A stretch of DNA of 12,002 nucleotides from CAZOVK01 sp964583165 (GTDB lineage: Bacteria; Bacillota; Clostridia; Lachnospirales; WRAX01), in contig CAZOVK010000072.1 of the NCBI GenBank assembly GCA_964583165.1, positions 1 to 12,002 of the forward strand, in the 5' to 3' direction. Positions 1-6,802 of this stretch are shown one piece after another. Made by a program: the position numbers and the translations under genes. Positions within the stretch are counted from its first letter, which is position 1. Each line of letters begins with the position of its first letter. The notes beneath the pieces are model-generated. The model was not told the origin of the DNA. It searched no databases and worked only from the letters and a program-made list of their open reading frames with translations.

Positions 1-395
1 CGAAACAAGAAACAACTACAATATTAGATGAAGTTGCTCTTTCGTTAGTTCACAAAATCATCGACATATATATTGAACAATATAATGGCTGGCTGGCAAG
101 AAATTTGTTTGAGCGGCAATGGGTTTTACGTGATTTTAAGAAAACAGTGGGAATGTCGGCAGAACAGTGTAAAATTGATTTGGGGCTCTTGAGAAGCGAA
201 TTGCAACGAGGAGAGATGGTTAATCTATCGTTGTATAAAAACCACTTTGGGAAACTCAAAGAGTATTTTACAAGGCAACAAAAGTTGCTTAAAGGATTTG
301 AAAAGAATCCCGATAAGCTAAAAGAAAACTCTGCTATCCTTGAACAATGGATTGAGGATTTGGACAAGATTATTGAATGTATACTTTCCCGTTAA
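1..395 (+). CDS. C-terminal part of an unrecognised helical protein
   Basis: An open frame enters from the left edge (first whole codon at base 3) and runs without a stop to TAA at 393-395, giving about 130 residues. The gene is therefore cut by the window, and an internal TTG at 105 is not needed as a start. The visible part is rich in Lys, Glu, Leu and Gln and looks almost wholly alpha-helical. A stretch with the pattern FGKLKEYFTRQQKLLKGFEK and a closing segment EQWIEDLDKIIECIL would suit a coiled coil or helical bundle. There is no signal peptide, membrane segment, or catalytic motif. I do not recognise the family. A terminator follows 28 bases after the stop, so this is the last gene of its transcript. 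It converges on the antiporter gene. Confidence 0.6.
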   Translation, partial: KQETTTILDEVALSLVHKIIDIYIEQYNGWLARNLFERQWVLRDFKKTVGMSAEQCKIDLGLLRSELQRGEMVNLSLYKNHFGKLKEYFTRQQKLLKGFEKNPDKLKENSAILEQWIEDLDKIIECILSR

Positions 396-423
396 TCAGA
401 CACGCGCATTCGAGTAGCAATTA

Positions 424-457
424 AAAAAGGCAGAAGTATTCTCTGCCTTTTTCTTTT
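424..457. terminator. Bidirectional rho-independent terminator
   Basis: A perfect 11-base stem (AAAAAGGCAGA at 424-434 with TCTGCCTTTTT at 442-452) encloses a 7-base loop, with T-rich sequence on the plus-strand side and A-rich sequence on the other. It lies between two convergent stops (395 plus, 488 minus), so it can end both transcripts. Confidence 0.85.
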
Positions 458-487
458 AGTAGATATCTAAAGCTTCACAGCCTATTC

Positions 488-2041
488 CTATGCGCTTAAT
501 TTTCTGCTTAGTTTAGGCAGAACCATTAGCGTAACGACCAATAAGGCTAATGACACCACAAGCGTTATGCCAAGACTCATGCCATAGCCTAACCCATTTG
601 TGAAGCCAGCGACCAGATAGCCGACTATACAGACCGCTCCAACTGTTAAAACATATGGCAACTGGGTTGCTACGTGGTCTATGTGTTTGCATCCTGCCCC
701 GGTTGAAGAAAGAATCGTAGTATCCGATATAGGCGAGCAATGGTCACCTAAAACAGAGCCGGCAAGGATTGAGGAAAGTGCTGTCACTGTGAGCTGTGGC
801 GCTATCGCTTCGCACACCACCAGAATAATCGGAATCAGAATCCCGAATGTACCCCATGAAGTCCCTGTTGAGAACGACAAAATCGCCGCAATTACAAACA
901 TAAGCACGGGTATAAGCGCAACCGGGATTACCGAGTTCTGCACTATTTGTGCTACATAATCACCTGTCATCAACAAGTCGCGACACACACCGCTTATCGT
1001 CCAAGCAAGTGTTAAAATAGTCATTGCCGGTACCATTGACTTAACGCCTTTACCAACAGCGGCGAAGAAGTCCGAAAAGGTGAGGAGTTTCCGCGGTACA
1101 AACACCAAAAACGCTACAATCAAAGAACAAAAACCGCCAAGGGATAATGCAAGGCCTGCATCTGTGTCACCAAATGCCGTGAACAAGCTGACATTATCTG
1201 TCCAATAGCCGCCGTAATACAACATCGCCAGAACACACGACACGATTAAAAATGCTACGGGGATAATAAGGTCAAACACTTTCCCCTTTTGGGAAACATC
1301 CATTGACGCTAATTCGTCATCGCCTGTACTTTGGGCGTCGGGCTTGACAACGCCATCTTTCTGCACCTTTAGCTCTGCTTTTGCCATGGGGCCAAAGTCA
1401 GCGTTTTTGACCAGACATACCCAAAAGACCATAAACAGCGTAAGCAACGCATACAAGTTCATGGGGATTGAGCTTAAAAACGCCTGCATTCCGCTCATTT
1501 GTGAAGACTCTGGGAAGTATGACATAACAGAAGCCGCCCAAGAGGATATCGGCGCAATTATGCACACGGGCGCGGCGGTTGCATCGATTAAGTAGGCCAA
1601 CTTCTCTCTTGAAATAAGGTGTTTGTCGGTGACAGGGCGCATAACCGTGCCAACTGTCAGACAGTTAAAATAGTCGTCTATAAAAATCAACATCCCCAAA
1701 ATAGCGGTTGCAACCGACGCGCTTTTTTTGCTATTTAACTTGCGGCTTGCCCACTCGCCGTAAGCTCTTGACCCGCCTGCTTTAGTTATGACCGCTACGA
1801 GGGCACCCAGTAACGCCAAAAAGATGAGCATTGAGGCGTTACCGCCCAGCTTATCTACCATGAGGTTTGTAGTGGTCGAAAATACACCCACAAAACCGAT
1901 ACCAATGGCTAAAGAATAAATAACTGTACCCGACAAAATCCCAACAACGAGCGCAAAGATAACTTCCTTTGTTACAAGTGCAAGAACAATTGCGATAAGC
2001 GGGGGTACTACTGACCAGAATCCTACGTTTACAGATTCCAT
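488..2041 (-). CDS. nhaC: NhaC-family Na+/H+ antiporter
   Basis: This is a 517-residue polytopic membrane protein with about 12 hydrophobic segments, predicted to exchange cytoplasmic Na+ (or a coupled organic ion) for protons. Family motifs are clear: FIDDYFNCLTVGTVMRPVTD at about residues 120-139, GTSWGTFGILIPI at about 393-405, and GDHCSPISDTTILSSTGAG at about 432-450. A hydrophilic loop rich in Lys and Asp (about 218-255) splits the two halves. The start is set at ATG 2041, 5 bases after AAGGAG. An in-frame TTG at 2074 would add 11 residues, but it lies at or upstream of the predicted transcription start of the promoter at 2078-2106. The gene is monocistronic, with its own promoter and terminator. 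Some members of this family exchange malate/lactate or amino acids, so the exact substrate is uncertain; membership of the NhaC family is not. Confidence 0.92.
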   Translation of the reverse strand: MESVNVGFWSVVPPLIAIVLALVTKEVIFALVVGILSGTVIYSLAIGIGFVGVFSTTTNLMVDKLGGNASMLIFLALLGALVAVITKAGGSRAYGEWASRKLNSKKSASVATAILGMLIFIDDYFNCLTVGTVMRPVTDKHLISREKLAYLIDATAAPVCIIAPISSWAASVMSYFPESSQMSGMQAFLSSIPMNLYALLTLFMVFWVCLVKNADFGPMAKAELKVQKDGVVKPDAQSTGDDELASMDVSQKGKVFDLIIPVAFLIVSCVLAMLYYGGYWTDNVSLFTAFGDTDAGLALSLGGFCSLIVAFLVFVPRKLLTFSDFFAAVGKGVKSMVPAMTILTLAWTISGVCRDLLMTGDYVAQIVQNSVIPVALIPVLMFVIAAILSFSTGTSWGTFGILIPIILVVCEAIAPQLTVTALSSILAGSVLGDHCSPISDTTILSSTGAGCKHIDHVATQLPYVLTVGAVCIVGYLVAGFTNGLGYGMSLGITLVVSLALLVVTLMVLPKLSRKLSA

Positions 2042-2077
2042 GACAACTCCTTCATTACTATGTATTTGGTTCAACCT

Positions 2078-2106
2078 ATAATAGCAAAACCAATGAGTGT
2101 TGTAAA
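2078..2106 (-). promoter_or_regulatory. Sigma-A-type promoter of the antiporter gene
   Basis: Read on the minus strand: -35 TTTACA (2106-2101), a 17-base spacer, and -10 TATTAT (2083-2078). The -10 is preceded by TGC, giving an extended -10 element. Transcription should begin near 2071, leaving a leader of about 30 bases that contains the AAGGAG site of the ATG at 2041. Confidence 0.75.
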
Positions 2107-2162
2107 GAGGGAATTTGCTATAGACTATGGCACACGTTTACGAAAACATGAAATCATCGTTG

Positions 2163-2300
2163 TTATTCCCACTGATAGGGCGAATTAGCAATGTCGCTGA
2201 AGTTAACCGTCGCCGCCACGCTTGTTTGAGCTAAGCCGAGCATCATCATAATGCTGATAATGATTGATAAAACCCTACTCGTAAATTTATTGTAATACAA
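2163..2300 (-). pseudogene. Truncated secreted-protein start, SLH-like
   Basis: This short frame encodes 45 residues on the minus strand. It starts at TTG 2300, 7 bases after a run of six G that could serve as ribosome binding site. Seen directly: a basic N-terminus (YYNKFTSRV), a hydrophobic core (LSIIISIMMMLGLA), and a plausible signal peptidase I site after TSVAA. The exported part begins TVNFSDIANSPYQWE and stops at TAA. The FSDIANSPY stretch resembles the opening of an S-layer homology (SLH) domain, which often follows directly after a clostridial signal peptide. The likely reading is the 5' end of an SLH surface protein cut off by rearrangement. An intact tiny secreted peptide of about 15 residues is less likely. 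No convincing promoter was found upstream. Confidence 0.4.
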
Positions 2301-2425
2301 TGTACCACCCCCCGATTATTGATGTCAGATGGACAACCGGTATGACTATATAAATGATATCAATATCCCTAGTATATAGTAGAAGGACAATTTATGTGAG
2401 CGGAAAACCCATTCATATTTTAGTG

Positions 2426-2454
2426 TTGAATTGTTAGGCAGTCCGTAGTATAAT
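2426..2454 (+). promoter_or_regulatory. Near-consensus promoter upstream of remnant and restriction-like gene
   Basis: TTGAAT at 2426-2431, a 17-base spacer, and a perfect TATAAT at 2449-2454. Transcription would begin near 2461. It lies 10 bases upstream of GAGGAG and the ATG at 2484 of the broken MerR-like frame, so it was probably that gene's promoter. It may now drive the restriction-like gene at 2790 through a leader of about 330 bases. Confidence 0.65.
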
Positions 2455-2483
2455 CTCAACAATTAGGCTAGAGGAGTTCTTTT

Positions 2484-2595
2484 ATGGGGCTTAATTAGAT
2501 AACTTCTGGACAAGTAGCTGACAAATTGGGAACATTTACGGTGTTATGAAGCGTGTCAAAGTCGAACTTATTCAGCTTTGTTGAGAAACCGGTAA
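2484..2595 (+). pseudogene. Decayed MerR-type regulator start
   Basis: A good ribosome binding site (GAGGAG, 2471-2476) precedes ATG 2484, but the frame stops at codon 5 (TAG, 2496). If that codon is read through, the same frame gives ITSGQVADKLG, which matches the start of the MerR helix-turn-helix (pattern ...GQVAkkLGv...). About 4 bases later, in another frame, comes LRCYEACQ, matching the MerR 'TLRYYE' signature. The spacing is about 11 bases shorter than the family's, consistent with a small frameshifting deletion. That second frame ends at TAA 2593-2595. So a nonsense codon and a frameshift appear to have killed the gene. Homology is inferred from short motifs only, and the rest of the gene is not recognisable. 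Confidence 0.4.
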
Positions 2596-2789
2596 AGAGA
2601 TTGACCGCTAACAACGAGAGGAAGCGGGGTAAGTTGATGGTAATTTACCATATAGTATGGTTATCCGCTACTATCGACGAATGTAAATAAGGCTATTGTC
2701 GGCGTAATAGGACAAAGGGATGATGAGCGCCATTAAAGATAAGCCGCACATAATGTTAAATTACGAAGTCTAGGCATGGGGGAATCATT

Positions 2790-5348
2790 ATGGCCAACGA
2801 ACTACAATCACTTTCAGCTCTGTTTCAGAACAGATTGTTTAGAATACCAGACTATCAGCGTGGTTACGCTTGGAAACGTGAGCAGCTTGTTGATTTTTGG
2901 GAAGACTTGATGAATTTAAGTGAAGAACGATATCACTATACAGGACTGCTTTCACTAAAGGTTGTATCGAAAGGCGAAATTATATCATGGGATGGCGACG
3001 ATTGGCTTCTCGATATTGGCTATAAGGCATATCATATTGTAGATGGACAGCAGCGGCTGACCACGTTTTCGATACTTATGTATGAAGTGGTTGCGTTTAT
3101 CAATAGACTTTCAGAGAATGTTGGTAAATCTGATGCAGATATATACCTTGGATTCGAATCGCTTAAGGACATCAAGACGAAATACATTGTGCGTAAGAGG
3201 CCGCCGCAAAATATAGTTGCGACTTATCTTTTTGGATATGAGACCGACAACCCCAGTGCCAACTATTTGAAATACAGGGTGTTTGAGGAACCGTTCGGCG
3301 GAGCGGTTTTTGAAACCTATTATACAACAAACTTGAAGTACGCAAAGGACTTTTTTGCAAGAAATCTAAACGCTTTATACGAAAGTGAAGGCATGAAGGG
3401 CATAGCGTGCCTTTATCGCAAACTGACACAGAGGCTTATGTTCAATATTCACGAGATTGAGGACGATTATGATGTATTTGTAGCCTTTGAAACTATGAAT
3501 AATCGCGGAAAGAAGCTGACTAATCTTGAACTTTTGAAAAATCGCCTAATCTATCTTACAACGCTCTTTGATGATGGTCAATTAGATGGTAGCGATAAGA
3601 TTCAACTGCGTAAAAACATCAATGACACATGGAAAGAAATATACTATCAACTCGGGCGCAACCAAAACGCCCCGCTTTCTGACGACGAGTTTTTGCGTGC
3701 CCATTGGATTACATACTTCCGATACTCTCGCAAAGGGGGAGACGATTACATTCACTTCTTGCTGGACAAATTTTCTGCAAAGAATGTATTTGAAAAACTA
3801 TTACCTGAGCAAAATGATGTCACGAATGTTCTTCTGTCAGATGTTGTAACAGACGATGACGATGATGCGGTGGAAGTACAGACTGAGTCTGAGGTATCGT
3901 TGGTTAGCAAACTTGCGCCAAAGGAAGTTATAGACTACGTTAACAGTCTTAAATCACTGGCAGAGCATTGGTATTTTAGCTTTTTCCCTTACGATAGCGA
4001 ACTATCATCTGATGAAAAGGTTTGGATTGACAGGTTAAACCGCATAGGTATCGGTTATTTCCGCCCGCTTGTAGTAGCCGCTATGTCTACAGAAAAAACG
4101 ACCACAGTGGAAGAACGGGTTGCCCTTTATACTGCTATTGAGCGATTTATTTTTGTGTGTTTCCGCGTGGGTGGCTTTCAAGCAAGCTATAGAAGCAGTG
4201 TTTATTACAACAACGCTCGTTATGTAATGAATGGTAGTTTATCTCTCACGTCGCTTGCAGACGACATAAACGCTATGGTTGATAATGATGATGAAGCTAT
4301 CAAGTGGTTCACTACCAGTATAAAAAGGAAGTTCAACACAGGCGAGGGCTTCTATGGCTGGCACGACCTCCGCTATTTCCTCTATGAATACGAATATGAA
4401 AAAGCCGTAAAGAATAACCTTCAAAAGGTTGACTGGGGCATGTTCACTCGTGTAGAAAAAGACAAAGTGACCATTGAACACATTTTCCCGCAAACACCAA
4501 CAAAATGGTACTGGCGAAACATGTTCAGAATGTATTCGGATGAGGAGAAAAAGCAGTTGTCTGGCTCACTTGGCAATCTTCTATTATTATCTCAAAGCAT
4601 AAATTCATCCCTGCAAAACGATAGCTTTCCCGACAAGAAAAACCCGCCTGCTGATAAGCGCAGAGGCTACAAAAACGGTTCACATTCAGAAATTGAAGTA
4701 GCTGAAGCGTGCGACTGGACAGCCGAGAATATTTTTGTACGTGGTTTAGCTCTCCTAGAGTTCATGGAGAAACGCTGGCGAATAGTGCTGACAGATGAAA
4801 CAAAAGATGAACTGCTACATATATCTTTTGTGAATGACGGGCGCACTGTGCCGCCGGAAATCAACGAAAGTGGACCTCTTGTAACATCCACTACAGATAC
4901 AAATGTTCAAACGGACAAACAGAGGCTTTGCTTGGATTTCTGGAGTCATTTTGTGGATTATTGTCGGGAAAACGGTCGCGGCGACGATATAGCTTCCCGT
5001 AAAGCGTCCACTAATGATTGGTACGATATTTCGACCGGCAGTCGTGAATACCATGTGTTTTTTCAATTGTCGCGTCAGAAAACACTACGTATTGGAATCT
5101 ATGTTTATAAGCAAGAGAGTTTTAAGCGTCTTGAATCTCGAAAAGCAGAAATCGAGGCTATCTATGGTTCAGAACTAGAATGGTATACCAGTCGAAAAAA
5201 TGGTACAGAAAAACGTATTTTGCATTCCATCGATGCTGATGTTCACAATCCGAATCTATATCATGAACACTTTAACTGGCTTATATCTAGGTTTGATAAA
5301 TTACGTCTTGCCCTTGAAGCCTTTGAGAATGGGATGTTAAACGCATAA
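2790..5348 (+). CDS. DUF262-DUF1524-DUF4268 restriction-like protein (GmrSD-type)
   Basis: An 852-residue soluble protein. Residues 17-28 (FRIPDYQRGYAW), 83-92 (IVDGQQRLTT) and 232-240 (AFETMNNRG) are the hallmark motifs of DUF262, the ParB-like nucleotide-binding module of GmrS. Residues about 561-601 carry the HNH-like DUF1524 nuclease core of GmrD: TIEHIFPQ at 561-568 and GNLLLLSQ at 595-602. The C-terminal part, about 708-846, resembles DUF4268, a domain often attached to restriction enzymes. An acidic linker (VVTDDDDDAVEV, about 352-363) interrupts the middle. By family this should be a nucleotide-dependent nuclease; GmrSD, BrxU and SspE are relatives that attack modified phage DNA or need host modification. 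No methylase or partner gene is visible. ATG 2790 follows GGGGGA by 6 bases. It stands as a single-gene unit with a terminator 44 bases after the stop. Domain assignments are confident; phage defence and the target are inferred. Confidence 0.88.
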   Translation: MANELQSLSALFQNRLFRIPDYQRGYAWKREQLVDFWEDLMNLSEERYHYTGLLSLKVVSKGEIISWDGDDWLLDIGYKAYHIVDGQQRLTTFSILMYEVVAFINRLSENVGKSDADIYLGFESLKDIKTKYIVRKRPPQNIVATYLFGYETDNPSANYLKYRVFEEPFGGAVFETYYTTNLKYAKDFFARNLNALYESEGMKGIACLYRKLTQRLMFNIHEIEDDYDVFVAFETMNNRGKKLTNLELLKNRLIYLTTLFDDGQLDGSDKIQLRKNINDTWKEIYYQLGRNQNAPLSDDEFLRAHWITYFRYSRKGGDDYIHFLLDKFSAKNVFEKLLPEQNDVTNVLLSDVVTDDDDDAVEVQTESEVSLVSKLAPKEVIDYVNSLKSLAEHWYFSFFPYDSELSSDEKVWIDRLNRIGIGYFRPLVVAAMSTEKTTTVEERVALYTAIERFIFVCFRVGGFQASYRSSVYYNNARYVMNGSLSLTSLADDINAMVDNDDEAIKWFTTSIKRKFNTGEGFYGWHDLRYFLYEYEYEKAVKNNLQKVDWGMFTRVEKDKVTIEHIFPQTPTKWYWRNMFRMYSDEEKKQLSGSLGNLLLLSQSINSSLQNDSFPDKKNPPADKRRGYKNGSHSEIEVAEACDWTAENIFVRGLALLEFMEKRWRIVLTDETKDELLHISFVNDGRTVPPEINESGPLVTSTTDTNVQTDKQRLCLDFWSHFVDYCRENGRGDDIASRKASTNDWYDISTGSREYHVFFQLSRQKTLRIGIYVYKQESFKRLESRKAEIEAIYGSELEWYTSRKNGTEKRILHSIDADVHNPNLYHEHFNWLISRFDKLRLALEAFENGMLNA

Positions 5349-5391
5349 ATTATGGCAACTCAAAACTAGCGAATTCCCTAAGATTGTTGAT

Positions 5392-5432
5392 AAAAGCGCC
5401 TCTTGCATGGCTAAAATGCTAGAGGCGCTTTT
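5392..5432 (+). terminator. Rho-independent terminator after the restriction-like gene
   Basis: A perfect 12-base stem pairs AAAAGCGCCTCT (5392-5403) with AGAGGCGCTTTT (5421-5432). An inner 4-base helix (GCAT with ATGC) extends it after a T-T mismatch. The U-tract is only four bases, but the stem is GC-rich, and it stands 44 bases after the stop at 5348. Confidence 0.8.
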
Positions 5433-5574
5433 GTCATATATAATATGTAAACATGAATAGCTTGTACGGTGTGCCATTCGCGAGGTGAGGTTATTAACAC
5501 TACAGGTTATGATAAAGACAAACTCAACTTTAACGTAACAGATAGCTATTACAATCAATAAGGAGATAAAACTT

Positions 5575-5661
5575 TTGAAAGTAGGCGTTCCGCTAGGTAT
5601 TCTATTATTTTTTTGCTGTTGTGAACAAAAAACTATTGACAAATGTCCTGTGTTGAGTTAA
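5575..5661 (+). CDS. 28-codon ORF with strong ribosome binding site (remnant or leader)
   Basis: TTG 5575 stands 9 bases after a good AAGGAG. The peptide begins MKVGVPLGILLFFCCCEQ and stops at TAA 5659-5661. The opening loosely recalls the N-terminus of the DUF2229 (2-hydroxyacyl-CoA dehydratase activase-related) family, 'KVGIPRALLYY', so it could be the stump of such a gene. It overlaps the -35 and spacer of the regulator's promoter, and its stop lies in the -10. It is therefore unlikely to be a leader peptide of the regulator. It may be chance; expression is unsupported. Confidence 0.2.
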   Translation: MKVGVPLGILLFFCCCEQKTIDKCPVLS

Positions 5662-5664
5662 TAT
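5636..5664 (+). promoter_or_regulatory. Promoter of the LacI-family regulator
   Basis: A perfect -35 TTGACA (5636-5641), a 17-base spacer and -10 TAATAT (5659-5664, four of six consensus bases). Transcription would begin near 5671, at a small AACGTT palindrome (5671-5676). Its CG centre is typical of LacI-family operators, so autoregulation is possible. The leader to TTG 5720 is about 50 bases. Confidence 0.6.
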
Positions 5665-5719
5665 TACTACAACGTTAAAGTAAAAATAGCTAGATTACAT
5701 AAGCAGGAGTGACAAACTA

Positions 5720-6742
5720 TTGGTAACAATCAAGGAAATAGCACGCGAATGCGGGCTTTCAGTAACCGCCGTCAGCAAAGCGCTAAGAGATGCCCCAGAC
5801 ATTAGCGAACAAACGACTGTGCGGGTAAAACAAGTCGCCAAGAAAATGGGGTATTTGCGAAATGCGGCGGCTCATGCGCTCAAAACCAAGCGTTCTCATA
5901 TGCTAGGCGTTCTATTTATAGATAATGTTAACGCAGGGTTAGTGCATGAGTATTTCTCTCAAATACTGAACAACTTCAAGAATGAGGCGGAAAAGCGCGG
6001 ATATGGCATTACCTTTATAGCCAACAATATCGGTGGTGTTAAGATGTCGTTTTACGATTACGCCCGTTCTCAATGCTGTGATGGTGTAGTAGTAGCCAAC
6101 GCTGAATTTGACTCACCACAAGTGTTAGAGCTTGTGCGCGGGGCTTTACCTATCGTAACGATAGATTATGTATATAACAACCAAAGTGCCATTATATCAG
6201 ACAATGCGCGGGATATGTATAATCTGGTCGATTACATATGTCGGCAGGGGCATAGCCGTATAGCCTATATCCACGGCGAACTCACCGCTGTTTCTAAGAT
6301 TCGCCTTGCGGCGTTTTATAGGGCGTGTGATGAACATAATATAACAGTGAGTAACAACAACGTTAAAGCCGCGCGCTTCCATGACCCAATCTCCAGTGAA
6401 GTCGCGACTAGGGAGCTTTTAGCCCAAAGGGAAAGACCCACCTGTATTATTTACCCCGATGACTTCTCGTTCATCGGCGGGCGGAACGAAATTGAAAGGC
6501 AGGGGCTTTCGATACCCGATGATATAAGCGTTGTGGGCTATGACGGTATACTAATGTCACAAGTGATTAAGCCAAAGCTCACTACGTTAAAGCAAGACAG
6601 TGCGGCTATAGGGGCCAAGGCGGCGGAGTTGCTGATTGCAGCCGTGGAGATGCCACGCACTTATATACCTAAGACAGTGCTTATTGGCGGTTCACTATTG
6701 GAGGGTGAAACGGTTAAAAAGCTAACGGTTAACGCCCAATAG
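5720..6742 (+). CDS. LacI-family transcriptional regulator
   Basis: A 340-residue repressor of standard family length. Residues 3-22 (TIKEIARECGLSVTAVSKAL) form the LacI helix-turn-helix. Residues about 47-58 (LRNAAAHALKTK) form the hinge helix, with a His where most relatives have Arg (AHAL for ARSL). Residues from about 61 to 328 form the periplasmic-binding-protein-like effector domain, including the family-typical stretch IPDDISVVGYDG at 265-276 and LTTLKQD at 287-293. The start is TTG 5720, 10 bases after AGGAG; no other in-frame start fits. It precedes the ABC uptake operon in the same direction, 119 bases apart, and probably controls it through the palindrome at 6803-6820. Such regulators almost always sense sugars or sugar derivatives; the effector cannot be read from the sequence. 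Confidence 0.93.
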   Translation: MVTIKEIARECGLSVTAVSKALRDAPDISEQTTVRVKQVAKKMGYLRNAAAHALKTKRSHMLGVLFIDNVNAGLVHEYFSQILNNFKNEAEKRGYGITFIANNIGGVKMSFYDYARSQCCDGVVVANAEFDSPQVLELVRGALPIVTIDYVYNNQSAIISDNARDMYNLVDYICRQGHSRIAYIHGELTAVSKIRLAAFYRACDEHNITVSNNNVKAARFHDPISSEVATRELLAQRERPTCIIYPDDFSFIGGRNEIERQGLSIPDDISVVGYDGILMSQVIKPKLTTLKQDSAAIGAKAAELLIAAVEMPRTYIPKTVLIGGSLLEGETVKKLTVNAQ

Positions 6743-6802
6743 AAACAAGGTTTAGCCTGCTGTGGATGATATTTGTCGTCTATGTTATTTGTGTACGGAA
6801 TT

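Larger units (their letters stand above)
2075..2789. other. 715-base gap holding gene remnants and two promoters
   Basis: This stretch has no intact long gene. It contains the antiporter promoter (2078-2106, minus), a truncated secreted-protein start (2163-2300, minus), a near-consensus promoter (2426-2454, plus) and a broken MerR-like start (2484-2595, plus). From 2596 to 2777 all three plus-strand frames are interrupted. One frame keeps 46 open codons ending at about 2691 but resembles nothing I know. No clear promoter closer than 2454 was found for the gene starting at 2790. The pattern suggests a decayed, rearranged segment rather than a functional regulatory region. Confidence 0.5.
5349..5719. 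other. Intergenic region between restriction-like gene and LacI regulator
   Basis: This 371-base stretch holds the terminator at 5392-5432, a possible gene junction remnant, and the regulator's promoter at 5636-5664. The remnant has two parts. An open frame of 35 codons (5457-5561) ends in DKLNFNVTDSYYNQ and reads like a protein C-terminus. Its stop overlaps AAGGAG at 5560-5565, which precedes a 28-codon frame starting at TTG 5575. No other feature was seen. Confidence 0.45.

Noticed and set aside
50..367. 105-codon minus-strand open frame opposite the first gene
   Set aside because: It mirrors the plus-strand frame, which continues open from the left edge and ends at a proper terminator. 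The reverse product has no recognisable motif.
2231..2267. ATCAT/ATGAT-rich partly symmetric stretch
   Set aside because: The symmetry comes from the Ile/Met codons of the signal peptide core in the minus-strand remnant. The arms are imperfect and there is no regulatory context.
2548..2691. 46 open codons in the gap before the restriction-like gene
   Set aside because: It lacks a ribosome binding site and any recognisable motif, and lies within a segment interrupted in all frames, so it is more likely decayed sequence than a gene.
2270..5395. Possible short direct repeats (GATTGATAAAA-like and GATTGTTGATAAAA) flanking the restriction-like gene
   Set aside because: The two copies differ in length and spacing and are AT-rich. 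They are too weak to call target-site duplications or attachment sites.
5337..5642. 101-codon minus-strand open frame across the intergenic region
   Set aside because: It runs through the rho-independent terminator and the regulator's promoter, has no ribosome binding site I could see, and encodes a composition like the reverse of noncoding sequence.
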